Assembly: GCA_033060915.1 (NCBI GenBank)
Contig: CM065386.1
Coordinates: 10,378,001 to 10,442,000, forward strand
Reading direction: 5' to 3'
Source of the DNA: Euryodendron excelsum
Lineage: Eukaryota; Streptophyta; Magnoliopsida; Ericales; Pentaphylacaceae
Length of the DNA: 64,000 nt
The position numbers were made by a program, and so were the translations under genes. The stretch's first letter is position 1. The number at the start of each line of letters is the position of its first letter. This document shows, in pieces, positions 24,929 to 38,300 of this stretch. A model generated the notes under the pieces. It saw nothing but the letters and a program-made list of their open reading frames with translations, was not told the DNA's origin and ran no database searches.

Positions 24929-25880
24929 TGTGCTGACAAGGCATTGCTGCGAGTCAGGCTAAAGCACGCAAGTGCTTTAGCCCAACCCCGCTTAAAGGAT
25001 ACACTCTAGAGCCTCGTCCGGCACAACACCAAGGGGCTCACCTAACAAGATTCAAGGATCCTCCATCTTACCTTGAGCATGAGGTCGCACTCAAGGATTC
25101 TCCATCACCTTTGGGCTACCCTGTCCTTAAGATTCTTGGGATGTAGTCCAGTAACTCCAATCCTTGGGCTTTGAGCATAGCCCAAAGGATGCAACTCTAC
25201 AGTACGAATCATGGCACCTCTCTAGTATACCAAGACCCTCCACACGGGACCAACTAACAGGGACTTGTGAATTGGAGGTTAGAATCTATGGGATCGTCAA
25301 GATGCCCATTCTTCTCCTAAGAAGGATCTTCTTGACCTGCCACAACGAGAGAGACCCTCCCCAAGATGCTTCGGTGATGTCACTAAGAAAGAGGAGACAA
25401 AGGCCTTGATTGCCCGATGTCAACCTTGCATCTGGAGAAGACAAACACCTACATCAATAGGATCGCGGATGCAGGGCTGATTCTCTTGATCTTTTGAAGT
25501 CTAATCTTCTTGATCCTTTGAGGATGAAAGGGATATTCCACCACGCACTGCCCCTTCCATACACACGGAGTTGCCTATATAAAGGCCCTAGTCCCTCCTC
25601 TGAAGAATCATCTGTCAATTCACCATCAATTCATCAAGTGTCAAGAGAATTCTCCAGTTCATTGCTCTCTCTCTCTCGGGTTGCCATCGATCCTCTTCTT
25701 TGCGCTTTCTGCTTGGTTCGGTAATCATTGAGTAACTGTCATACTTTCCAGAGGATAAATATACACATACACCCACGGCTTCTAAGGTCGCCCATAGTGT
25801 GTAAGGACATATCGAAATGTTATCGTGGTGAAAATAAATCGAACCTTTTGTTGGATGTAGATCAATAAGACCCTTGTGGT
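24929..25880 (+). repeat. Probable LTR of a retrotransposon (solo), borders uncertain
   Basis: This block is GC-richer than its surroundings and begins with 'tgtgctgacaaggc'. It has a plant-LTR-like core promoter, 'gcctatataaaggccc' at about 25576, and a pyrimidine-rich leader with (CT)n at 25663-25678, then a 'ggataaatatacacatac' segment. The organisation (U3, TATA, R, U5) suggests a Gypsy-type LTR. I could not find the matching CA end or a target duplication, and no second copy or internal region is present. Two frames inside it look like chance. Confidence 0.45.
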
Positions 25881-27603
25881 ATATATTTCATTCTTCTTCT
25901 TCTTTGTTTTTTTTTGGCCCATCCTTGTTGTAGGTCAGGTGGAGCTTCCCGTTGCAATTTGTGATGAAATGGAATTCAGCCTATGCAAAGATTAAACTCT
26001 CTGCTTTCTCAATTTTATGTTTTTCAATCATTCAACTTGTACTGGGAAAAGTTCATTAACTTTGAAATTTGTTCTTTTCCAACTGGAATGCAGTGAACGA
26101 AGGAATGATTCAAACAGAATACAGATTGTGATTTTGTAGCCCCTTAGAGTCATGGGCCTTTTGGTTGCTGATAGGGTGGGAACTTCCTTTGAACGGGCTC
26201 TTAGTTCTTTAGATTTCTGCTATACCCTTGAAAAAAAAGAAGAAAAAGAGGAATCCACAATGAAAGTTCAAATCAGCAGCACTAACTGGGGGCAATATCC
26301 TCCAACTCTACCACTTGCAACACCTGTTTGAAAGAAAGCTTGGGACATTCAGATTGCAAAATTTCAGCTGCTATGGGTTTTTACTGGCTTGTAAGCTGAT
26401 TTCTCACGTCAGGCATTTTATGTCCATAACAGCTTTGTGGCACATTTTAATGAAGAAGCCAGAGGTCTGTTTCCTTAGGAACTAGTTGACTTGCACAGGA
26501 TGGAAATATGTACAGCATATATGATTATGAATCTGTCAGAAATGTAATCATCCAGGGTGTTCCTTATTAGCAAATGAGATATGTTTACAGCATATTTTTT
26601 GAATGAAATTAGACTCTCTCTCTCTCTCTCTCTCAGGCAGAATTGTTCTGGTTTCTGGCCCATGTTTTGTAGGAGGTTATTTAGTGCTTTACTTGCATAA
26701 ATATGAACTGTTCATAAAATATGAACTGCAGGTATTTGTTACTAGTCTTTACTTGCATAAATATGAACTGTTCAACTGGTATGCCCTCCTTCAATGAAAT
26801 GCAGGTATTTGTTAAATTCAGACTGCAAAATTTCGGTGTAAACAATTTAGGCTCGGTTTTATAATTTGTTAAATTCAGGATAGGCCAGGCACGAAGCATG
26901 ATGTCAACTTTCAGGCAGATGGATGTCAAGCAGGGCCGAAGCATTTCAACCAATTAGAGCCGCATTATGCTGCTTCAGTTGATGAGATTGCAACAATTCT
27001 TAAGTCACTGAGTCGAACTTAAACAAGTAAACCTGCTTTACACCACAGGAATATGCATTCAACTTATACCAGAAGCCTGGAGCTTAAGGAAATGATGCAT
27101 ATTTCCAGGCTACTCGGACATCCAAATGGAGCAGAGTCCAAAGTAGTATAATTCCCAGTGTGCCACGAAATGAATTTAGTCGACTGATTTTTTGCTCATA
27201 GTTTTGGAGCATAGGTTTATCTCATCAGCATAAATACAAAACTTACAAGTATACAAAGGGACATTGGCACACATAATGTAATACAATAAAATATAAATCA
27301 TCTGACGCATACGCCAAATATCACAAACATAAGTTGCAGCTTATGGTAAAAGAATTAACAAGGGATTGAAGAGGTAGAACCAACCACCAAATGACACCCA
27401 CAACCGAACAACAAACACACCACATTGTTTTAAATAATTTTCTTGGCTAAGCCCTCAATGTCATCAAGTTTATATCACATCAAAACAGATTCCAGCATGA
27501 CCCATCACAGCTCAACTACAGCTCCAGTCTACTGGAATATATGGTGAGGCAGGGCATAGATTAATAACGCTTTCCTGTTAAAGCCCTTACTAGCTCAAGA
27601 TCC
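25881..27603. other. Intergenic with a small tandem duplication
   Basis: No gene seen on either strand. A 28-base segment beginning ctttacttgcataaat is repeated exactly 60 bases apart (26687 and 26747). A (CT)n run is at 26613-26634. The part near 27604 should be the 3' UTR of the minus-strand NOI gene. Confidence 0.45.
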
Positions 27604-30600
27604 TCAAGATTCTGCATGGGCAGATTGCATGCAGCAAAACCATTTTTTCTGCAAAAGAATGCATTCAAAACATCAAAAGGGAGCAAGTATATCCATCAGA
27701 TGAATACAATCAGGTAAAAATGTAGTCCCAACAAACTATCCCACAAAACATCATGCATGAGCAAACTCAGAGACGAAGGTGGAATGGTGATTCTGGTAAT
27801 AGAATAGGTCGTTTTTTACCATTAATATATTCAGTGTCCCCATAAAGTCCAGAGAAGGGGCAAATCATCCAAACTAGTTTAATTTTGGTTATTGCAAACC
27901 TAACTATTCTTTAAAATGGCTTGGGGTCCACATATTTTACAACCCAAAGAGTGACCAGGTCAGCCATCAGGACATGGAAAATTTCAACATGCAGAAGAAA
28001 CCAACTATATATGCAATTTGTGAATGCAAATGTGAGAACCATACCCTCATTTTGTAGTATTTGGTGGTTAATTGGATTTTATTAGCTTAATCAAGAAGCT
28101 CAAATGACATGATTTAATATTTATTAAATTCTTGCACTTTATTAGCGATTAAACTTGATTAATTAATTTTAAGTGAGGATTAATTAGTCTTAATCAAAGT
28201 GATTAAGTAAACATGCTTAGTCATCAAGGTGTTAGGGTGTTTAAGTGTGTGTGTGACAGATAGGTGTATGCTTCACCAATAGCAAGTGTGTGTGTGTGGA
28301 CATTTGTAATAATAGATATAAACAACATCCATAGCTCTTGAATTAAAAGAAGATAAGAGAGAGAAGAGAGGAGCTTGTGCAGTAAAATTGGTGTTTGCTT
28401 ACAAAGAAAGACTGAGAAAGTGGGGGAAAGTGAGAGGAAACAAGAATTGAAGAAGGAGAAGTTATGTGAGCTAGGTTAAAAGCTTGATTCTAAGGTAAGA
28501 ACTTCATTTCTAAGATTGATGCTTTACTTAGTTTGAAGATAATTCATTTATCATGAGTTTTTCTGATGAAGAACTAATGATTGGTTTGTGGTTGGAATGA
28601 GGATCATTGTCCAAACCCTAAGTTTTGCACTCAATTCACCTTGGATAACTTTTGTGAGCTCTCCAATGTATCTTAAGCATTTCATATCTATTATTATTTC
28701 AGTATCACAGGCATTGAATATTAGTAATGCATTAAATGCTAGGTTCCAAGGCAACTAAGCATACTTCAACTTCACCAAGTGAGTGATTCGACTAATCCCA
28801 TTATCGGTTAGGTGTGTCTACTGATTAATATTGACTATTGTTGAAATATTTATATGATTTATAGGGGTATTGGTTATGATGAATATTAAATGAGATATTT
28901 ATATGAGTCATTGATGGACTATCTCGTACTAGTTTCTTATGGTATAATATCTCTTATTGGTTGTGAGTAACAATATATGCGAGGTGTCTTTGTGTTCATT
29001 GACAATGAATATTGACTAAGACTTATATCTGATGTGGTCATATTTCCATATATTGATGGACGAAATGTGATGAGAAACATGATGCTTAAATCGGTTATTC
29101 CTTGAGATGTTTATGTGAAGTTTGGGGCGTGGCTGTATATGTTTCAGATGTGGTTGGGTTGATTTATATGGAATAATCATTGAGAGGTTTATGTGGTGGT
29201 TGTGATGTGACATTGCATTGCACTGTCCTGGGGACGTTGCCTGGCTATTTCAGACATGCATCACTGTCCTAGGGATGTTGCCTATCAGGCTAATTCATAC
29301 GTTGTGCATTGGCATTGCATTGTCTTAGAGATGTTGCCTATAAGGCTAATTGATATATTAAGCATAGTTGGAAGCCAATATGAGATAAACATTGTATACA
29401 ATGTGGAGGTGATATGAGATGGAGTGTTCTTGAAATGCTTATATGTGATGAGCATGCAATCATGTGACTTATAGCTGATACAATTTACATCATTAAATGA
29501 GTTGTGGTGATTAGTTATATTAAGTGTAATGTAGTGGCGAGGATGTTACTGAGTATTCATGGAAATAAATATCAAAATCCTGTTTATATATTCATTGAGT
29601 TATTTGAACGTTTATAGTAAATAAATGTGAAATGAGGTACTTTAGTTGTTATTACGATAATAGTGAGGTACTTTAGTTGTTATTATGATAATAGTGATTG
29701 TTTATGTAAAGGTACTAATTAGTTATTAGTGTTGATATGTTACTTGTATTAAAATATTTTATGTATACCTTATGAGTTGGTACATTCACTGAGCGCGTTG
29801 TTAGCTCACAGCCCCATAGTGTTTTCTATTTCAGATGTATTGAAGAGCATGAATCCACTGCGGAGTTAGACGTGAAATGATGTGTCTTTGGTTAAAGGAG
29901 TTTCTATTGAAATAATAATATATTTTGGATCATACAAATTATTTATCATATAAGTGTATATGGGAGAGGGATTTGTTCCCTTGTATACTTGTCAGCGGAT
30001 GTCTTGTACATCAGTTTGCTTATTTAGACAAAAATGGGTTATGTTTTGTTTACACCTGGCCAAACTTTGTAATCAGTATATATTATTTTGTTTCTAATGA
30101 TGGCAGGTGTGCAAGGTCCACCCTACCTTGGTAAGGTCATCTGGCTACTTTCTGGGCGAGGTGTGACAGCAAAACTTGTTGAGTTTAATTTGAAGAATAT
30201 GTCCAAAAAAATATGCGAAAGTGACTAACATTATAATGCTTAACCAAAAGGAGGAAGGGCTGTTATGATAGAATCATTAGGAATTTTGAAAGAATTGCGC
30301 TACTAAGAGGGCTATTCACTGTACTGATGATTTTCATGAAATCATGATTTGAAATCATATGTAAATAATTTGTTGTCTGTATGCATAATGTGGCAGTCAA
30401 AGGATACCGGAAACGGAACTTTTCTGGAAGTGTTAGTTTATATGTGTGCATGCCATATTATTTTTCAGATGATCCCAAAAAATTATAATACAAGTACAAG
30501 ATCATTAGTTTTGTAAAATCTAGCTCTCAAATCTAGCTCTCAATTCTTTGGGGTTTAATGGACAAAAGGGGGAAGCCAAGGGTCGGACCTCGAGAAATAA

Positions 30601-32338
30601 AGAGACCCTAGATCATTGCATTACTGAAAAGGAAAACAAGAGAAGCACTTCTTAAACTAGATGATAGTACCCGATCAATATTCTCTCAAGTAACAGCACC
30701 ATTAATTAAACCAAAATATTCAATTCAACTCCGCAAAACTTCATTCTAAGTATTAGATGTCAAAATAATATAGGAATACTTTTCATCATGCAATCCCATT
30801 TGAGGACATATCTTCTGTGCCCCAGTATATGATCACAAGTTATCATACACGTAAATTTCAAAAAAGGCTCAATGCTAGCTTTCATATTGCAGCCCTTCTT
30901 CCTTAAGGTATCAAGGCATGCAAACAGATGCTAAAAATAGGGAAATAAAAAGGATATATGGATGACATCGGAGTTTCAAAGCAAACCAAAGTGGGAAGTA
31001 AGACTAATGAAAGAGTGAATCCAGTCACTACTCACAGACTGAGGCTTTCCAAGAGTCGCTCCATGCCTAAATGCAGAACCCTCTGTGGGAGATTCGGGCT
31101 TGCCTCCTGTCTTTTTCTCATTCCTAGCCTTGTTGAAAATCACAGTGAATCCCTCAGCTGATGCTGGGTCATTCACGTCCCATTCACCAAACTTGGGCAA
31201 TGGTTGGCCTTTTTCCTGTGGAAATCAAGATTTCACTTAATGATTCTTGCAGTTGTCTCAGGACAGAAAAAAGCCACAAATAAAATATTTGTTTACTATC
31301 AAAATGCATAATCCCATGACCAAGAAACCAATAATCTCAAAGCTTAAGCAATCTTCTTGTATGCTCAAATATGACTCGTGAACAACTACTTGGAAACATA
31401 AGTATTGCAGAAAATAAGACAGATCTGTGCATGATAAAATACAGAATACATATGGATATGGCAAGCTAACATCAAGACTATGAAACACGGACACTTTTAA
31501 GTAGGTGTCGTGTCCGTGTCAGACACGCTACTCATCCTCTAACACATGTTGGACATGCTCCGGACATTTGAGGGACACATGTGTCCATCAGTTAAACATC
31601 AGTTAAACATACATGAAACACATTGTAAGTTCAAAAAAATAACGTAGGATCTAATTGTAAACTAATGTAGATTATACCTAATTTGACATTTAAATTGTGA
31701 AATACATGGTTTTTAATTAAAACTAGTGTTATCTTGCAATTTTTTTATTATTTGAGTAAAAAATTCATATATACGACATATAAAAAATATATAATAAATA
31801 TTTATTTTTGCTGTGTCGTGTCCTGCACTTTTTGAAAATTGCAGCATGTCCATATCGTGTATACTTGTCCATACTTCTTAGCATCAAGAATTACCTTACT
31901 ACCACAGCAGCAATTTCAGATAACATACAAAGGTGTCACATAACAATAAGTTAATCGTGCTGAGAAATTGCAGCACTTCCAAAAAAGCAGTTCACAAAGC
32001 TTAACAAACAAACATACAAACACAAAATATAATTGGCATAATGGACATTCTTTGTAGCATAAAAAATTCATTGACAGGAAAGGTAGTACTTCTGCCTTGG
32101 AGGAAAAGTTCAAAACTATTCTACATATCATGAACTCCAATTCTAGCAAAATAATTCAATCAGAATTAACTTCTGACTGAAGCAGCAATGTTGGAAAACA
32201 TGCACAGTGAAACTGCCTAAACAGAACAGTAAGTGCAAAAACTGAATGAAAAAAGGAAAATGACAATGGTGCATCAGTCTTATCAAAGGCACATATAGCA
32301 AACAGTTCAGTGCCAGGATCCTGCACAAAAACTTTGTG

Positions 32339-32382
<44 letters not shown>

Positions 32383-35300
32383 TATAAGGCTTCCTCTCTG
32401 GCTATTAAGCTGTCAACAAAGAAAAGATTAGAGGATCATTATTTACATATATTTGGAAATGACATGTTTTGTTGGTCATCTATAAAGTTCATGAGACAGA
32501 AGTGCCATTTTTTCCACCACATTAGCAGTAGGAACAAAATCCTGAAAGAAACAGAAGAAATAGAAAAGGAAAAGAAAAGGGCAGATGCTACTGATCCCTT
32601 TCATAAACATCAAACAAATGTTCAGCCAACAACCTGAGTGATCCAATCAAGGAACTAGCCATAAAAGGTGGTCAACATTCGAGATCTCTCTCTCTCCAAC
32701 CATGTATGAATACTTGTCTATGTTTATGTGTTGCAGTGATCCATAAGAAAAAACAGTAATTGACTGCATCCAGTAGCTAATGCTTCCTCCAAGTTCCACA
32801 AACATGCTGAGAGGTTTTGCATGCAATTTAGAAGTCAATTATCCAAGACTCCTAATCCATTTTGAGTTCTAAGGCGTAACCTCAGTAACAACAATTTGGC
32901 AAAATTGTCCAATAGTTGCTCTATTTTATTATACTCTCTTCATCCAAATATTTACTTAAAAAGCAGGAATATAAATCCGTTTTCAACAGAGTGAGCCGAC
33001 ATTTCACATGCACATAAGATGGCAGTGAGACAAAAATTAGACAAGCTATCAAGTAGCAAAGTTTAAGATACAAAAAAGAATTCCCTTTCATGCTGTAAAA
33101 CTACATAAAACCTTAGTAGCAAAATTGAATGCTAGCCTCCTAGGACGGCTTAGTCGGACATCCTCCATGAAACGAACTACAGCTCCTAGTTACATACATT
33201 CCTAAATTGGCATATGAAATTCACACTAAAAGCAAAGTACATTGCACCCATGTGACAGATGACACAGCATTGTTGAATGCAACTAAAAAGAGAGATTCAC
33301 AATGGATAAAATCATCCTTCACAAAGTCTACAAAATCCACGTAAACAGGGGGAAAAAAGGAGAAAATATCATCAAAATCCCACAGCACGAACCAAAAAGT
33401 ATATTACAGTTCTCAAGGACCCAAATAATTTCTTATGCTTGAAGCAATATATTTTTCTGGTTGAATTGTTCCATCCAGACTGCAATTTTTATCATTGGTA
33501 TAGTCCACCTTTGTGCACTATCCTTTGGATGTTGAGATTCAATCTCATCATCTATTTGATGATCTGTATGAGTTCCATTGTTTAGATTTACAAGATTAAT
33601 CTCCATTTAATAGGAGAGTCATAAGGCTTATAACAACAGTACTTATTCAGGTTTTCAACTTAGGACGACCAACCCTTAGAGATAAAACCAAGTTAACTCA
33701 GCTTATGCAAGATACTGGAACATCTGAAAGGCCTGCAATCCAAGATCTAGATCCGCGACATCTTATTTGGCCAGAATCATGGGTTGATCTTTTCGCGTAA
33801 GAACATGATGTTTTTCCATTAGAACTTTCGTTCTATGGCAGTCAATCTATCTTTGATTTCTTCTATCATTTTTTTTTTTCCGATAAATAAGCATATATTA
33901 AAGAAGAAGCATCAAGGGGATGCAATCCATGTACAAAAAACAAAAAAAAAAAAAAAAAACAACTGGAGATACTTTGCAAGGCCAAACCAAACTCAGACCT
34001 CCATATTTTCTACAAAACCCAAAAATGAACTAACATTGGGATTGAACCTACCAGAAATCCAACTATACAAAAAGAACACAATCCCACTTTCAAGCCTATA
34101 CATGGGTTTCAATGCCTTGAAAAGATCGACGATTACGCTCCCCCCAAACCAGCCAGCTCAAGCAAAAAGGTATGAGCCTCCAAGCCTTCCTTCTTCTCCT
34201 ATCTATACGGGCTCCCCACCAGCTCTGTAACGACGCCTTTACCTGCCAGGGAAAAACCCAGGACATCCCAAAAATAGTCAGGACAAGCGCCCAAACCTCC
34301 CGCACCATTGCACAATGGAAAAGCAGATGTGGCACTGACTCGCCATCCTGCTTTCATCAGTAACACCAATTGACCATCACCTGGCGCCTTTCATAAGGTA
34401 ATCAATAGTAAGAATTTTTTCATGTGCTCACCATACAAAAAAGGACACTTTCGTCGGAGCACCACACGACCAAACCATTTTCCATGAAAAATCAGCCCGA
34501 CTGCCCCCCTTGAGAGCTGCATAGAAGGATTTTACACCAAACCTCCCATTCGCATTTTTGCTCCATCTAAGCTCATCAGTGCCTTCTCCCACTCTATAAT
34601 TGTTGATAGCTTTTGTTCTAAGACAATACAGCTTAAGATATTCCTAAGTTCCTGGAGAACCTGTTGGGATAATTTTCTAATTTCTTGACTAGGATCAATT
34701 TCATCCATCCTTTGGATTGTCCTATTTGATGTTTCTCTAATGTCTTTCTGGCCTAAGTCTAGAAGGTCTACTAGATAATTTAAACATTTTTTAAGGTTTC
34801 GTCTATCATGGTCCAAAATTCATTGAATCTCAGTATTTTGTTTCTCAAGGAGATCTTCTATTAGTTCAAAGTTTGAACTATTCATCATACAAATATGTGA
34901 TTTGCCAATTATGTGGTGCAAGTAGTCGACACAATTTTACTACTATTTGAGAATACACATATTCATATCTCCAATGGGGATGGTCCATCTGTTGTAGACG
35001 TACCATCATTTGTCTTTTGTTACGCTACGGATTAGGGTTTTCTTATGCCTTAGCTGTAGAGGCGTAGACCCTTTTTTTCATAATTTTATCGTAAACGCAG
35101 CCTTCTTTTTAGAGTTCTCAGATCTGATTAAGCCTAAATCCACGAAATAATTTCTAAAGATTTATAAATAAAGCATAACCAATTGTATACTATTGCAATA
35201 TTTATCAGTTTATTAAATACCTTCCATGGTTTTGGCCCACGTTGCTTCGTCAAGCTTCTCCTCTCCTAATCTCGTGGCCTCACCACCTCAGGGGGCATAA

Positions 35301-38300
35301 TGCGGCCTCCTGCCTCTTCGTCAACCCTTCTGTATAGATCCGTACTTCTTGACCCGACGAAACAGTTCTAACAATATAGGCTTTGTATGAAAAAAAAATT
35401 TTGGAAATTCATACACATTACAAAGTATATAAAAGATTTGTTTATTTATAATAAGAAGGAATACATTTAGTAGATCTTAGATCCTCAACAAAGATCTAAG
35501 AAGACTTCTACTCAGGGACTATTGAGTTTTTTTTTAGCAAGACATAACAAAGAGAATAGCAAAGGAAGGTTGGGGTAAGACTTCTAATACCTATTATGTG
35601 CAGACGCTCTCCTTTTATAGATGACGGAGTTCATTACAATAGAATCGGATTTGAAATCCGGAAGTCAAAAGTTCAAAATAAAAGATAAGGGTAGTACCAA
35701 ATCCATGTGAGAAAAGTAAATTGGAATCTGCTTTTGTCTAGCTGCTTTTAGTTGCTTTGAGCAAAACATCTTTTTCAGTTTTGAAAATTTTCCATTTTCC
35801 TTTAGAAAAACGTTTCTTAACGTATTTTTTATGTTTTTTATGAGTCCAGGTTTTCTCAAATTTTACAACCATATGTTCCAGGTTGTTCAATTTTTGAACA
35901 ACATGGAGCTTTAGCAGTATCCTTAAGAATCTTTTTCTTAAGTTTTAACTCTTGGCAGTCTACTAAGAAAGTCCTGACATGGGTTTTTCTTCCTCCAAAC
36001 GTATTTGCAAGGTTTTGTTGTGCCAATTCATTTTGAAAACTCTCTTCTAGCTTTGTTCCTAATCCATAGGAAAGTTTTGAATAAAACAATCTACCATAGA
36101 TTGTTCGTTCAGCTTTATTGAGATGATAATAATACTTTTCAAATTCACATATATAATTTTCTAGAAAACATATATTGCAAATCTGAATATTACCAAGATG
36201 CCATCTGGCTTCTTTTCTTCAAAAATTTCCCATTGATCTCCTATGAATTCTGAAGAGATTTTTTTTTTCAAATATCCACTTCAGGATGGAAAGATTATCT
36301 AGCTGAGTATCATGCCAATTATTCCTATCTTGGTCTGTAAGACCATTGCACCAGTGGGCAACAGATCCTCTAAGGGATTGATCAGGTTACCTTGCAGTAA
36401 AGTATGGTATTTAGAAATTTGCTATATTTTTAATTCTAGTAAATTTCCTTGTAAGATCTAACTCAAAATATTTTAGTTACTTCAAGGATGGTACCAGAGA
36501 TTGTCCCCTTCAAGAAATAGTCCTTAATGGTCCCAAAATCAATATGGTCCCCAAACCAAATTGGCCCACTGAAAATGGTATCGGAGCCTGGTTGCTCAAA
36601 TGAGAATAAATATGATTCCCCATATGAAGTAGAATATGATTCAGATGGTGAACAAATAAATAAAGAAGAATCTATCTGGTTACAAGCTGAAAAAGAAATA
36701 GCTAAAGCTGCAGCAGCGTAACAAAAGAAAATGATGGTACGTCTACAACAAATGGACCATCCTCATTGGAGATATGAATATGTGTATTCTCAAACAGTAG
36801 TAAAACTGTGTTGACTGTTTTCACAACATAATTGGCAAATCACATACTTGTACGATGAATAGTTCAAACCTTGAACTAATAGAAGATCTCTTTGAGAGAC
36901 AAAATACTAAGATTCAACGAATCTTGGACCATGATAGACAAAACCTTAAAAAATGTTTAAATTATCTAGTAGACCTTCTAGACCTAGGCCAGGAAGACAT
37001 TAGAGAAACAACAAATAGGATAATCCAAATGATTGATGAAATTGATCCTAGTCAAGAAATCAAAAAATTATCCCAACAGGTTCTCTAGGAACTTAAGAAA
37101 ATCTTAAACTATGTTCTCTTAGAACAAAAGCTATCAACAGTGATAGAAGAAATGAAAGACAGATTGACTGCTATAGAACGAAAATTCTAATGGAAAAACA
37201 TCATGTTCTAACGAAAAAAGATCTGGAGAAGGAATACTCTGATCCAGAACATTTTAAATCCTTTATAGGATATCCTGAATCTTTTGGTGTTTCAATAAAC
37301 CTTGAAGAAATAAGAAAATCTCTAAACTACATAACCAAAGCTACAATGGTCTGTGTAGAAAATACTAGAATCATTTATGTGGATCTTCCCAAAGCTACAT
37401 TTAGGTGGATCTTCCCATCCTTAGGAAGACAAAAAGCATGAGGATGGATCCGGTCCTTCCATAAAGAATCTAGAATTAAGGCCAAATTATTCAACCCTTA
37501 CTCGGATGAAAGAATTACCTCCTGAAATCCGAAAAACAATTGCCCAATTCACTCTAACCCAACTATATCTTCCTGAGTTTCAGGTTTGGTATGAATTTGT
37601 TTCACTTACTGCCGAATTGAATCTTGACAATAGATCTCCCTGGTTTATTAAAGATTCAAAAATTCTAAAACAACCCACCGCCATCCTCCTCGAAGGCAGT
37701 CCACCCTTGAAAGTGGGAGGATTATTTGTTAATGGATTTATCCATGCATTATACCCCAGACCAAAGCTCCCTAAACTCCAGTATTTTACACAAGATTTTA
37801 CTACACAGGTTAAACAATTTTGGACAGGTGTTACAGCACAAAGGATCTATCTCAGGTTCCATGGCACCATCTCAGAGAGGGAAGATGACAATTATTTTCC
37901 TGCACATCATCTCGTTATCATGGGAAAAATAGCCAAATCCTGGAAAGGCCAAACTCCTAAGATAAAGAAAGATAAGTTCACCAAAGGAGTATTTAATAGA
38001 AAACTCCTATGCAGCAAAAGAGCTTTCGTGTTCCTTGAAATTTTTGAGGAATTATGGAAGTATGATAGAGAATCTATGATCAAAGTAAATTTGGTCAGCA
38101 CAGGATTAATCCTCATCTCTCATTACTCCAAGAAAATATCCAAGAAAGATTAGAAGATTATCTGAAATACTTGCACAGAAATTCTTTTCTGTGACATTGA
38201 AGCTAGTGAAGACACAAAGAAAAGTCTTTGCAAAGAAATCAATAAGAGAATGCTCGGACAACACAAAGAAAGGTATGAAGCACATATCTGCATCAACTAC

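Noticed and set aside
24929..25740. Two plus-strand frames (25164-25409, 25494-25724)
   Set aside because: They lie in a probable LTR and show no domain; the second spans the LTR's TATA box and CT-rich leader.
32143..32379. Cys-Val repeat frames on the minus strand
   Set aside because: Translation of a (CA)n microsatellite; no coding signal beyond it.
34096..34335. A 79-residue minus-strand frame as a stand-alone gene
   Set aside because: It is the zinc-binding end of a LINE reverse transcriptase, with stops and a frame change on either side.
36577..36590. Reading the whole virus-like region as an ordinary Copia element because of the tggtatcggagc string
   Set aside because: No LTR pair flanks it, the string lies in an open frame, and no Copia polymerase is present; kept only as an alternative.
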